Part shown: positions 49,259 through 59,995 of the stretch, piece by piece
Position numbering within the stretch: position 1 is the stretch's first letter
How the letters are laid out: each line of letters starts with the position of its first letter
From: Trichocladium uniseriatum
Lineage: Eukaryota; Ascomycota; Sordariomycetes; Sordariales; Chaetomiaceae
DNA: 64,000 nt
Assembly (NCBI GenBank): GCA_017139535.1
Contig: WOUO01000006.1
Span: 806,001 to 870,000 of the forward strand
Reading direction: 5' to 3'
Notes under the pieces: generated by a model
Databases searched by the model: none
What the model saw: the letters and a program-made list of their open reading frames with translations, nothing else
Told to the model about the DNA's origin: nothing
Translations under genes and position numbers: made by a program

Positions 49259-49933
49259 ATGGGCTCATCCGGATCAAAAGTCGCCCAGCAAACGGTGCGA
49301 AAATTCCCATCCCGTGCTCCGGGAGCGTCGCCCGCAGCAAGGCCGAGTCCTGCGTCGAGGCCAAGCCCACGCCCATCTGCGCCTCCCACTTCAGCACCCC
49401 CGCAACCGCGGTCCCGGCCGCAAGCTTCCTACACAAAAGATGAGGGTAAGTTTCACAGAAGGACTTGTCGCATCACTTTGGATAATACTAACAAGGGAGC
49501 AGCAATCCGCGCCGACTCGATCGACCCGAACCGCCCAGAATTCGGCGCCGACTTTGCGGACCGCCTCCAGAAGATGGGCATCGTGCAGCCGAACCCGACA
49601 TACTCGCCCTCATCAATAGCATCACCGTCTATGGACGCGTCCGGCATCCACCAGTCCCTCTCGACGCCGCGGTTCCCGTCCTCCTCGAGCAACGCGACCC
49701 TCGGCGTCCTCGACGCACGGCGGCGGCTCGAGGCCCAGGCCAGGGAAGAGATGGAAAACATGGGCAAGTCGACTGACAAGGGGAAGGAGTTTCTCGATGT
49801 CGGCACGGTCAAGCAGATACTGGTGCTACGGGACCGCGGCGTATCTGCGTCGGACATTGAGAGTCGGTTACGGCTCAGGTCAGGCGTCGTTGCGAGGTTA
49901 GGCCCCAAGGGTATCGTGTCCCCTGCGACATGA
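49259..49933 (+). CDS. Small probable N-myristoylated fungal protein
   Basis: Exons 49259-49445 and 49503-49933, 205 aa. The intron 49446-49502 has GTAAGT, ACTAAC and GCAG signals but is exactly 57 nt with no stop, so unspliced RNA would encode 224 aa. The N-terminus MGSSGSK fits an N-myristoylation signal (Gly2, Ser at position 6). A Ser/Pro/Arg-rich linker follows (residues 20-57), then RPEFGADFADRLQKMGIVQP, a helix rich in Arg/Glu (LDARRRLEAQAREEMENM) and a C-terminal helix-turn-helix-like block (TVKQILVLRDRGVSASDIE, LRSGVVARLGPKG). I take it for a conserved fungal protein of unknown function, perhaps membrane-attached by the lipid. No transmembrane segment. Confidence 0.8.
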   Translation: MGSSGSKVAQQTVRKFPSRAPGASPAARPSPASRPSPRPSAPPTSAPPQPRSRPQASYTKDEGKFHRRTCRITLDNTNKGAAIRADSIDPNRPEFGADFADRLQKMGIVQPNPTYSPSSIASPSMDASGIHQSLSTPRFPSSSSNATLGVLDARRRLEAQAREEMENMGKSTDKGKEFLDVGTVKQILVLRDRGVSASDIESRLRLRSGVVARLGPKGIVSPAT

Positions 49934-50063
49934 TCTGAGAACTACGGCAATACTGGCTCGCATTAAGTTCTGGCATTATGTATGTATATTATCACTCGAT
50001 ACCCCATCTACGAAGGGGTCGCTAGACTGCTTCGGCAACCCTTCGACCTGTATAACACCCACT

Positions 50064-51060
50064 TCACCACGCGCAGTGGCCCCCGTCCATTCTCAGGTCA
50101 GCGCCCGTCATGAAGCTGCTGGCGTCGCTGAGCAAGAACACGGCCGCGCCACGGTACTCCTCCGGATAGCTCAGCCGCCCGAGCATATTCCCCTCCGGCC
50201 ACGCCGTCCGCCTCTCCGGGACGGCATCGAAGAGCGTCTCAGTCATGGCCGTGACAATGTACCCCGGGGAGATGGTGTTGACACGGATACCATGCTGGCC
50301 CCATTCGGACGCGAGGTTGCGAGCGAGCTGCACAACCGCCGCCTTGGATGCGTTGTACGCCCTGCTCCCTTGTCAGCAAAAAGGGTCATTCACCAACCAC
50401 ACGAAAAGGAAGAACCTACGGGCAAATCAACCCCCTATTCGCCACGGTCGCGCTCATGCTCCCAATCAGCACCAAACTCCCCTTCTGACCCCGCTTAATC
50501 ATCTCCCGCGCAACCGCCTGCGCCGTCATAAACACCCCCGTCACATTAATCCCCAACATCTTGTCCGCATCCTCCGCCGTATACTCGAGCGCCGGCGTCT
50601 CCTGGTTAATCCCCGCGGCAGCAATCAACCCATCCAGCCTCCCTTCCCTCTCAGCAATCCCGCCCACGATGCGGCCCAGCGCCGCCTGGTCGCGCACGTC
50701 GACGCGGTGGTAGCTCAGCCGCGACCCTAGCTCCGACGCCGCCCGCTCCGCCACCCGCGCAAAGTCGCCGTCGGCAGGGGGGGTCGGCAGCCGGTCTAGC
50801 GCGTGCACCACCGCGCCTGCTTCGAGGAGGGCTTCGGCTTGCGTGAGGCCGACGCCGCGCGCGCCGCCGGATACGACGATGACGCGGTCTTTGAGGCTGA
50901 ATTCGGGGAGGATTGGGCTTTTGGTGTTGTTGCGGTGGGCTGGAGTTTGGTGGAAGGCGCGCGAGAGGGCGATTGGGGTGGGGCAGAGGGATCGGCGGGC
51001 GAGGAGGAGGGCGCGGGGTCCCGCTGTCAGGGCGGTTCTGGGGAAGAGGGATGCAGGCAT
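50064..51060 (-). CDS. Short-chain dehydrogenase/reductase (polyol/sorbose reductase-like)
   Basis: Exons 51060-50420 and 50361-50064, 312 aa. The intron has GTAGGT, GCTGAC and GAGCAG signals. The classical SDR features are present: Gly motif SGGARGVG at about 64-71, an aspartate after the second strand (HALDR) that favours NAD(H), AAAGIN (the NAG-type motif), the catalytic serine in LIGSMSA, and Y216-x3-K220 in AYNASKAAV. ISPGYIVT and the C-terminal ADLRMDGGHCAW match the D-arabinitol/sorbose/mannitol reductase group. The 50-residue N-terminal extension is Arg/Ser/Ala-rich without acidic residues (LLLARRSLCP, LSRAFHQTPAHRN), which looks like a mitochondrial presequence. Substrate remains uncertain. 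Confidence 0.9.
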
Positions 51061-51167
51061 TGTGGGGGTGGGGGATGTACGTGGAGTCGGGAAACGGTTT
51101 GTGCTATGATGATCTTCTCGGGTGCAGTGCTGGGTTTCTGATGGGCGCTGTCAAATGGTGGGTTGTG

Positions 51168-51173
51168 TTTATA
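51168..51173 (-). promoter_or_regulatory. TATA box of the SDR gene
   Basis: TATAAA on the minus strand, about 108 bp upstream of the ATG at 51060. Confidence 0.45.
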
Positions 51174-51398
51174 TGTAGGTGTATGTAGGTATGTAGATCC
51201 GGATTACGGTTTCCAAACGGCTTGGGGTCACACGGATCTGCAGTGGATGAGGTCAGAGAGAGTGAAGGAAGCTGGGGCAGGTCATCTGGCTCCTTCCCCC
51301 CTCCTTTACATAGACGACGCGATGGAATTGTTTAGCCTTGTCGTTCCATTCCTGCCCTAGCCGAGTCGAGGAAGGCCGGGCGGAAACACAGAGCAAGA

Positions 51399-51431
51399 CC
51401 CCTCATCGCAGCCCCTCATCGCAGCCCCTCA
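51399..51431. repeat. 13-nt tandem repeat CCCCTCATCGCAG, 2.5 copies
   Basis: Perfect units at 51399-51411 and 51412-51424 with a partial third. It is intergenic. Confidence 0.8.
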
Positions 51432-54400
51432 CCATCTTGGTGATGGCGGAGACGTGCTCATTCCTACGGACACGTACCTGACCCCGAGTCGACCTCTCAG
51501 CCTCGAGGTAGGGGCCAGACCCCCAGCTCCATCGAGCCTCGTGCAGAGCTTCGCACAGCCGGTGTGATGACCCCTGAGCACCGGTCGCGTTTCCAATTGG
51601 CTCTGCCCGTCGTTGATATCACCTCGAGGCTCTTCCATCTGTGCCGGAGCCGACCAAACGGTGAAGTTCTGCAACACTGCAGGCTGCAATAGCTGCAACA
51701 GCGCGTCCCGCAGGGTTCGAGACACCAGCGTGCGGTCGCTAGCGCCGATCCATTTTGTGGGGAAGGGAAGCCGGATTGCCGTAAAGGGAAAGCCGGCGGG
51801 GAGAGGAGAGGAGCGAGCGGACGATCTTTGCTGCTCCCGTGGGCTTGGGACGAGCTGAAGGAACGCCACTGAGCTTGGGATGAATCATTAACTTGTACGG
51901 TTGTGTTGTGAGTTTTGGGACACCTCGTGGTCAGCGGGATGCGGTGACGGGAAACAAGATCCGGCCCGTCGCGCGGATGCTTCCATCTGGCATGATAACA
52001 TCGGTGGATGGCTCGGATGGCTCTGCTTGAACCAAGATACGACACCCGAGAAGGGCAACCGAAAACTGAAGACCACCTTTGCGTTGTGCGTTGTGTAACA
52101 ACCAGATGTATCCAACACGCCCAGAATTGCGTGCCAAATCGTAGCAAGCCGCCATTGGTTGCGGATAATGAGAGGTTGTGATGGATGGATGCAGCCCCTC
52201 CCTCTTCAGTGTGTGGGTGGCCCCTTTGCCCCTCATGCGAGTTGCCACACGGGGTTCAACAGGGCGGAAAGATAGACGGCACGCTCCCGATTCGGGGAAC
52301 CACGTTTCTCCCCGAATGGAACGAAACGCCGGTTTGCCCGGGTGGATTTGAAAAGGGGAAGCGGGTGGTTCCGTGGCGTCGTGTCTCAACGTTGTGCGAC
52401 CACATGGGCGGTTTCGGGAGTTTGCCACTTTCGGTTTGTTTTGAAATAATTGTGGTCTCGGCATTTGAAAGAGAGGGTTGAAGATGCGGACGGGGCACGT
52501 AATAGTCATGTACAAGTCGATCAGATAGTTCGATGCCGGTCCTCTGGTAAATTCCGAGGCCCGGGTAATGTAACCGCTACGGGACTCGTGCTCGTCAGTC
52601 AAAGCGACGATCACGTCTTGGCATACCATGCGGTGCTTGTGCTCGGTTCTATGAAGTCGTTACCGTTTCGAGCAACCCGACGTGAGCATCTTCAACCCGT
52701 CCCGAGTTCTTGGCGCTGCCTGCATCTTCTGATCTCTTATCGGCGAGAACGCACGAGAGGGCCTCCTTGGCGATGATTGGATAGTGAGGCATCTTGGCGC
52801 ATGAAAGCCACCGATCGGGAACCGGAGCCGAGCCGGCATCCGGGCCGGCTCCGCCAAGACCTCTGGGCCCGGTTGGTCGGCCGCCTTGGACGGCCCGGCT
52901 TCAAGTTCAGACCGTCCAAAACAGCACCGGAAACGGCGTGCCGGGGATGCCGGGATTCCGTCCGGAGCCGCGGTTGTTTGCTTGCGCTACCCACAATGGG
53001 TCTGCGGAGGTGGATCGCCGACTGGCAGCAAGCGAAGAATACTTGGCCACTAGCGCGTCGTGCACCATCTCGTTGATCATGTCGGCCCCTGTGGTGGCAG
53101 GGTGGTTTGAGATGCTGGTTGCCAAATGTTCGCATTCGCGAATCTCCACGTATCCCAAATCATTCATCGTCCAGGATCGGCGGCGCACTAACCCCGGTGT
53201 TGACATGCCCCGAAATCCGTGTCTGGATATGTGAACACTATCAAGAGTAATTTTGCGGACTTCGTGTTCCTGCTGCTCACCGCCTTCGAGTCGAGCTGGG
53301 ATCACAAGAATAATCTGGTGTTTTGCAGGGTTGAAGATAAGGATTTGGAAAGACAGTCAGTCGAGGCGTCAGCCATCTGGCTGTCTCGGGAAAGAAGAAA
53401 TCTCGGAAGCTGGAAGGTACGGAGTACCCTCCAGAGAGTATCGGGTCCGGTGACTTGTGCGAGATGCTGCTGATTGGGCCCGGGATTCCGTAGCGCAGCC
53501 TTCTTCTCGAACGATTTGGCAAGCTCAAGGCAAGCTCACGGCCAAGCCTCGCAAGCTCAACAAACTCCGGGCAATTGCCTCCGTCGACTCCGCCGAAATG
53601 CAGCCGCTCCACGCAGCGGGCAGGGCCGTGGCCCGGTGGCACCATCGCGTGGGTGTTTGCGGGCCTGTAGTCTGTGGCACAGTGGCTTCCTGTCCATTTT
53701 CTCTCACTTTCCCGCTGTTCCAGCGACCGTCAAGAAGAAATTGGAAATTGCTCTCGGCGCTGAGGGATGTCGACACCCCGCTGCTCTCCGACCAGTGTCC
53801 ACACATGGGGTCCAGCCGAGTCTCGTACGACATTGCACTACCGAAGCAACGCAGCTCACGATTGGTTGCAACGTTGGCTATCCGTGCCGGGTGAGGCTGC
53901 TCGGTTCCTGCAGGGACCCCAGACTTGGGTCAGCCATTGATCGGACGTGCCCTGGCGGTGCCCTGGCTCGAGCCTGGCTCGTGCGCTTCTAGATTTTTCT
54001 CGAGAAAGCGCCGCTGCCTTCCGCCCGTCCATCGAAGCATGGTTCCCGATGGAGAATCTGGAGATTGGCGCCACGAGAGACGGTCCGTCACACCACGTTA
54101 GGTTCGTCGGGATTTCACGGGCATTCCTGGTCCTGGTCGGGTCTTCTTGGTTCTTCCTGGAGGAGCAACCACCCTTGCTGGCTCCCGCCTGATTCGCCAC
54201 ACTTTGCTGCGATTCGCCGTGATGGAGAATCTCTGCTTCCCCGGTGCGGCATGTTTCATGACGTCCCATTCCACATGGCACGATGCCATGAGGGAATCTG
54301 CGACTCTGACGATCGCCGAGGCCTACGGCAAAACTTACTCCCCCAACGCTCAACGGATCGGCTGCAACCATCATATCATACACGATCTGATCTGTATGCA

Positions 54401-55091
54401 CCTCCGGGTGATGACGGCGGGCGGCGGCGGCGGCTGCTGCTGGACGCCCAGATCTCGGCTCTCGTATCCGCAACCCATTTTCTTCTTCTCACTTTCCGGC
54501 CGTCAAGGCCCTCCTGGCGCGGATGCCGCGGGGAGGTGCCGGTGCCATCGCCAATGCTCCCGCCACCAGCGTATTCCCGAAAAAACAACAGCATTTTCGG
54601 TTCGTCCGAATGGAAATTGAATTTCCCAATAGTTTGCCTGCTGTGTGGGGTCGGAACTAGAGGCAAACCCTGGTTCGCTCGAGATTTTTCGCCATCGGTC
54701 GCGGTCCGCGAACAAACAGACTCTTCCAGGCCCGCAACCTGGGAGGCTAAAGTGAGGCCCATGGTCAACCACTACCTGAAGCTGATGTCACAGAGCGTGG
54801 CGCCCCGGTGCGCGGGTGCGGGAAGCTGCGTGGGGGCAGGGGCGGTTGCCAAGCCGACACATGGCAGCCTCATCAGCGGGGACAAGGTCGGCATCTTTTT
54901 TCTCTCCATGGCAGTCTGCTGGTAACCCCCCTGTCATTTGCGACTATCGTACGAGCTTGGGGGGGAGGGGGGCGGGCCAGAATATGACTCGCCGCGGGTA
55001 CCTGGGATGAAAAAAAAAAAAGTTGAGAAAAAAATGCCAGGGCCAGATATCCCGAACGAAGTGGTCCACTCTGGTTTCATCCCGTTCCCTT

Positions 55092-55097
55092 TATAAA
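55092..55097 (+). promoter_or_regulatory. TATA box of flavohemoglobin gene
   Basis: TATAAA lies 125-130 bp before the ATG at 55222, after a 12-A run. Confidence 0.5.
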
Positions 55098-55221
55098 CCC
55101 CGTGGCGACCCGGCGATGCGCGGGAAGATGGTTCGTCTATCTCTCCCAGTCCTCTAGCCGCTCCACGATCCGATCGTTTGTTTCGTTTCTTCGCATCCAG
55201 ATCCAGACAGTCATCGACACA

Positions 55222-56472
55222 ATGGCGACACTCACGTACCAACAGTCCAAACTGGTCAAGGACACCATCCCGGCCCTCCGGGAGCACGGCGAGCAAATCA
55301 CAACCATCTTTTACAAGACGATGTTGAGGGACCACCCGGACCTCAACAATTACTTCAACAGCGTCAACCAGAAGAATGGGCGGCAACCGCGGGCCCTGAC
55401 GGCCGTCATCCTCAACTTTGCGTCCAACATTAACCACATCAGCGAGCTGATCCCCAAGTTTGAGCGAATGTGCCAGAAGCACTGCTCGCTCGGCATCCAG
55501 CCGGAGCACTACGAGATCGTCGGCAAATACCTCCTCCGGGCCTTCTCCGAGGTGCTGGGTCCGGCCATGACGCCGGCCGTGTTCACGGCGTGGGAGAAGG
55601 CGTACTGGCTGCTGGCCAAGATGCTGATTGGGCGGGAGGCGCAGCTGTACAAGGACTTTGAGAAGTGGAACTCGTGGCGCAAGTTCAAGATTGACCGCGT
55701 GGTGCCCGAGTCGGAGGATATCTACTCGTTCTACCTGGTGCCGGCGGACGGCAAGAAGCTGCCGCGCTACTTCCCCGGCCAGTACACGTCGCTGCGGATC
55801 CACAGCCCCGAGGGCTATATGCAGGCGCGCCAGTACTCACTCAGCGACGCCTGGAAGGAGGACCACTACCGCATCAGCGTCAAGCGGGACGAGGGCGCGC
55901 GGTACTCCAACTCGGTGTCGCAGTCTTACTTCCACCCGGGCCTCGTTTCCAACATGCTCATCGACCACATGGGCGCCGGCTCCATGGTCGAGCTGTCGCA
56001 CCCGGCGGGCGACTTCTTCCTCGACGTCAACAACACCAGCACGATGCCGCTCGTGCTCATCTCGGCCGGCGTCGGCGTCACCCCCATGGTGGCCATCGCC
56101 AACACGGTGACCCAGATGCAGCCCAACCGCCACATCTCGTGGATCCACGGCTCGCGGCGCAGCGTCCCCTTTGAGGACCACGTCGCGCAGCTGCGCCGCA
56201 ACCACCCGAACTTCCACACAAAGATCTTCAAGACGCACCTCGCCAGCTCCGACGTCGTCGGCGTCTCGTACGACTACGACTTCCGCATGGACCTCGCCAA
56301 GGTCGAGCCCAACGACCTTCACCTCAACAACAGCGGCACCGAGTACTACATCTGCGGGCCCGAGCAGTTCATGCTCGAGATGTCCGACTACCTCAAGTCC
56401 CAGGGCGTGACCGCCTCGCGCGTCAAGTTTGAGCTCTTCTCGACTGGCGACCTGGCGTTCAAGCACCCTTGA
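55222..56472 (+). CDS. YHB1: Flavohemoglobin, nitric oxide dioxygenase
   Basis: Intronless, 416 aa, the normal length. The ATG at 55222 (MATLTYQQSKLVKD) is chosen over an in-frame ATG at 55102, since homologues begin here. The globin domain (1-145) carries the B10 tyrosine (Y31), an E7-type glutamine (Q50) and the proximal haem ligand H87 in QKHCSLGIQPEHYEIVG. The FAD domain has RQYSLS at 203-208 and FPGQYTSLR; the NAD domain has ISAGVGVTPM at about 280-289 and YYICGPEQFML. It oxidises NO to nitrate using O2 and NAD(P)H and protects against nitrosative stress. No mitochondrial presequence is seen, so it is probably the cytosolic form. Confidence 0.96.
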   Translation: MATLTYQQSKLVKDTIPALREHGEQITTIFYKTMLRDHPDLNNYFNSVNQKNGRQPRALTAVILNFASNINHISELIPKFERMCQKHCSLGIQPEHYEIVGKYLLRAFSEVLGPAMTPAVFTAWEKAYWLLAKMLIGREAQLYKDFEKWNSWRKFKIDRVVPESEDIYSFYLVPADGKKLPRYFPGQYTSLRIHSPEGYMQARQYSLSDAWKEDHYRISVKRDEGARYSNSVSQSYFHPGLVSNMLIDHMGAGSMVELSHPAGDFFLDVNNTSTMPLVLISAGVGVTPMVAIANTVTQMQPNRHISWIHGSRRSVPFEDHVAQLRRNHPNFHTKIFKTHLASSDVVGVSYDYDFRMDLAKVEPNDLHLNNSGTEYYICGPEQFMLEMSDYLKSQGVTASRVKFELFSTGDLAFKHP

Positions 56473-57555
56473 GCAGGCCGCCCGTGGGCGGCAAGTGTGG
56501 CGGGGATGGTGCTTTATTAATCCAGGTCCGAGTCTTTCCATCATCTTGGAGACAGACGGCTTTGATACCCAATTCTTTTTCTTCTTCTCCAGTTTTTGGG
56601 TTTACCTTTTTATTTTTAACACATCATTTGGCTGGCGTTCGGTCGGGATTTACATCATCATACTGGGAGGGTTTCAAAATACTGGGGTGGGCGCAGGCGT
56701 CGCAAAAGGTCATCATTACTTTGGAAGAAAAGATTCCATCAACTGTGGGGGATAAAACAATACTGTGGGGCAAGTTCACACTTCCTCAGGGGTTAGAAGG
56801 AGCAAAAAAAGGTCCTGTCCTTGACGCAGTTTCACAGCTGCTCGGACAATGGTGTACTTGTATCATCAGATAGGAGAGCAGACGCTACACAGCAAAATAT
56901 CATCATCAACAACAAGCATCGTGGCGACGAACCTTGAAAATTTCTGATGATTGAAGTCGCGATGTCTCAAATTTCAAAGGCTTGGCACGGGCAGCTGAGC
57001 CTAAGTGCCGCCAAGAGGCCCCACTTACCGCTCCCCTCTTTTAGGGTGTGTGGGTGGCCATTTATTAGGCCAAGGTCTTCCGTCGGCTTTTGCCGTGGTT
57101 CGATCAAGTCGGCACAGACTGCCGAGCGGTCGAGACCGCGGTCTTTTTGGCCGTCGGACATTGCGGGAGCCGTTGCGATGGCGTCATCACGAACCACGAG
57201 GGGCCAAGGGATGGATTTGACAGGTTTGGGCACATTTTGCCGGACCCTCTCCGGATCACCCTCTCCGGAGCTGGGATTATTTGATGTTGGTATTGATTAA
57301 AGAGTTATAAAAGCCGGTATATAACACTCTTCTTTTTTATCTTGGATCCTGATTTCATGGGATTCCGTAAATCGCGCAGGTTCATTCTTCTTTTTTGGGG
57401 GGGGGGGTTATAGAAGCCAGTGCAAAGTGGTGATTGGAGCCCGAGAACGTCGAGAAGGTTGAGATGCTGTCTCTCCATAGACATATCCTCGTTGCTTATG
57501 GCGGACCAGTGTCTGCCTCCCCTCAACCTGCCCCTTCAAGAATAACCGCATCGCA
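56473..57555. other. Intergenic region
   Basis: It contains the flavohemoglobin 3' region, a TATAAAA at 57306-57312 and a G11 run at 57397-57407. No coding ORF seen. Confidence 0.5.
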
Positions 57556-58056
57556 ATGCTACCCATATCGCTCTTCGCGGCACTGGCCGCTACGGTTGCG
57601 GCCGCCAAGGACAGAGAGTGGGCTCGTCAGGCTACCCCTGAACAAGACCGTCAATTCCTCAACTTCACGGTGTCCGAGATTGGCATGCTTGGGTTGTTTG
57701 TCGCGGCGAGAAGTTTGGCCTGGTTGTTTTTCTTTGCCCACGGCCCATCAAGAACTGTACTGTTTGCCTCAAGAGCGGCAATACCGCGGGGCGCAAGCAC
57801 CCGCGGCAAAATAGCCGTTACACTCAACAATGTTGTTGGTGCTAACCTACTGATAAACAGTCGCCCCTTCAGGCAGAAAAGTACCAACGCTCACGGGTGT
57901 TTTGGGTATGTTTGTTGGGTTGGGGAGTGTCCTGTGTGTTTTGTGAGAGGCGAGCCAAACTTGGATTTGCTTGTCCGTTTGTATACCTCTGCGTTTGAAC
58001 CCATCGGGGACAGACCCCTCTGTTTGATCGGTTTGATTTGCTCCCTGTTTGAGTAA
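57556..58056 (+). CDS. Doubtful ORF with signal-peptide-like start
   Basis: A 166-codon ORF opens with MLPISLFAALAATVAAAKDR, a good signal peptide, followed by a polar stretch (EWARQATPEQDRQFLNFTVS) and one hydrophobic segment. The second half (after about residue 95) reads as non-coding. A splice-like site (GTGCTAACCTACTGATAAACAG, near 57838-57860) suggests that a real gene, if any, is spliced or eroded there. A TATA box 250 bp upstream is compatible. No family recognised. Confidence 0.3.
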   Translation: MLPISLFAALAATVAAAKDREWARQATPEQDRQFLNFTVSEIGMLGLFVAARSLAWLFFFAHGPSRTVLFASRAAIPRGASTRGKIAVTLNNVVGANLLINSRPFRQKSTNAHGCFGYVCWVGECPVCFVRGEPNLDLLVRLYTSAFEPIGDRPLCLIGLICSLFE

Positions 58057-58196
58057 ACATCACATCAGAGACCCAATAGACATGAGTAAATGACCCACTG
58101 TGTCCAGCACATACAATCCCACTTGGGATCCAGCAGTATTAATTTAGGTGCTTATAGCACAGTCAAGGACAGGATTACACCCGTGTTTCTTCAACG

Positions 58197-58213
58197 ATAT
58201 ATATATATATATA
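58197..58213. repeat. AT dinucleotide microsatellite
   Basis: (AT)8.5 run between the doubtful ORF and the broken membrane-protein gene. Confidence 0.8.
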
Positions 58214-58432
58214 CCAGAACCATAATGACTTGTCCAACCCCCTTTTTTTAGGCCCACCACAACCAAACACATCTCATGTATGCTCTCCGTGCAGCCTCAC
58301 CAACGGGCAACATAGATCCGAACGCGGGGCTGCACTTCTTCAAGGGCGTCAAGGGTAGTATATGGCCATCAACATGGCGGCTCAGATCCACAGCGTTATA
58401 CGGCCGGTTGTCCTTTGTTGATCGGTTCCGAA

Positions 58433-59348
58433 ATGCCTTCGACACCACCCACCACGTCTCCACCCACATCCAAACGCGCCAGGATGCGATCAACAGCGGC
58501 CAGGGATGCCCTCGAGAGCAAGCCAAACGACGCTGCAACAGTGAGTGGGTTCAGCAAGGATATTAGCTGGTGGTGATAATAGTACTGTTGCTCACTGTAA
58601 TATCCGTCACAGACCTCCACACTTCGGTTATGCGGGCTGCCGACCCAGCCATTCTGCAGTAACATGAGCGAGCCTCTGGATCATCCATTTGGTTTGAGAG
58701 GCCTGAGCAAGTGGGAGAAGGGTGGAGGGCTGGAGGGCTGGGATATGGTGCTCTTTGGTCATTTTTTTCGGGTGGTTGGCGTTGGTGTTTTTGGAATTAC
58801 AAAATGACATGATACTGGTTGCTTTGTTTGGGCTTATTTTGCGCAATAAACGGCCCTCCACCCATCTCTTTCCTGCCACTTTCACCGAGCTCGCACCCCC
58901 GCCATCTGCCCCAACGGCAGCGCCGGCGAACAACGCGCGGAACGCGACGGCCCCCCACAAGGCCATAAATGCTGCCCTTCTGACTCTGGGGCAGCCAACA
59001 ACAAAGCCATCACCTAAGGAGAAGGAAACCAGGAGGGCCAAGAGCAAGGTATGTCCATTTTTTTGACAAGCAGGTCAATGTAGTATACATCAAGAAGTTC
59101 TTGGGCCGTTCAATAACCTGACTTACACGCTGCCAAACAACTTAGGCCCTCCGCATCGATATATACTTCGCCGTTGCCGACACATGTCGATGTCGAGTTT
59201 AGACAACGTTCGACAAGCGTCCGCTGGGCGCCGTGAAGGTTGCGCGCGCTCTACCGGCATGCTCGCCTTCCTCGGCCCATCTAGCGCCATCTTCCTTCTG
59301 ACCACGCACACAAACGCTGGCATCCTGATGCCCAGAGTAGAGCCGTAA
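58433..59348 (+). pseudogene. Frameshifted membrane-protein gene
   Basis: Exon 1 58433-58540 starts MPSTPPTTSPPTSKRARMR; the intron 58541-58612 is canonical (GTGAGT...GTCACAG). Exon 2 continues (TLRLCGLPTQPFCSNMSEPL, LSKWEKGGGLEGWDMVLFGH) and then hits a T7 run at 58762-58768, after which the same frame stops at 58805. One base fewer in that run would connect to the overlapping frame with two hydrophobic segments (FFGWLALVFLEL, MILVALFGLILRNK), an Ala/Pro linker, and a GTATGT donor at 59049. The last part (LAFLGPSSAIFLLTTHTNAG, stop 59346-59348) is again in another frame, needing a second shift near 59255. Either a decaying gene or sequence errors. Without correction, only a 100-aa product (58433-58807) is possible. 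Family not recognised. Confidence 0.5.
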
Positions 59349-59995
59349 AAATGCGGGCCAAGTTGGTTGTTGAGAGGAGTGCGGTGTGATATCCAGCCCA
59401 GGAGGAAAGAATTAGCGCAAGGATTGTATATAGTATTTGTGGAAGCAGCTACGGATTGGTCTTTGGGTCAGGCCCCGAATGCGACATAATTCTCCTGGGG
59501 CCATGGAACAACATCATTTGGCTTTTGCTATCACAGTTATGGAAAATAAAGGAGTTGACTTTCACCTAGATTGGAGCTGGTTGGGAGAACAGAGGACGGG
59601 GTCCCCGTCAGCACTTGCCTGGCCAAAGTATACCGAGCACCTTCCCAAGCTACTTAAGGTACCCCGGACCGTTCCGGTTGCCACGCCGTGTTAAGCCGTC
59701 CATATCGAGAGTCTTGCAGCCACGCAGGGGCAGCGCGGCTGTGACTAAGAGACCCGCGTGTTCTTTCCCGTTCGTTGTGCACACAATAACTTTTCGGTTC
59801 ACACATTCTTCAGCAAAGAAGATCGAAAGCATCATTCCATTACCGCCAACTAAACTCCTCGCAGCCGCCTTCCGAAATTCCCCAAGTCATTACTCGTTTC
59901 CCACCCCAACGCCCAAACGCCAAAAAAAAACATCCATCGCAACAAAAAAAGAAAGCAAGACCACCGCAAGAGCAAGCGACGCAGCACCGGATCCG
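59349..59995. other. Intergenic spacer, convergent
   Basis: This is the 3' side of the broken membrane-protein gene and of the SET gene. No coding signal. Confidence 0.5.

Larger units (their letters stand above)
51061..55221. other. 4.2-kb intergenic region upstream of SDR and flavohemoglobin genes
   Basis: Both flanking genes point away, so this is shared upstream DNA. I see no coding ORF. It contains a 13-nt tandem repeat (51399), one TACGGAGTA (53418-53426), an A-run at 55010-55021 and a TATA box before the flavohemoglobin gene. Confidence 0.5.
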
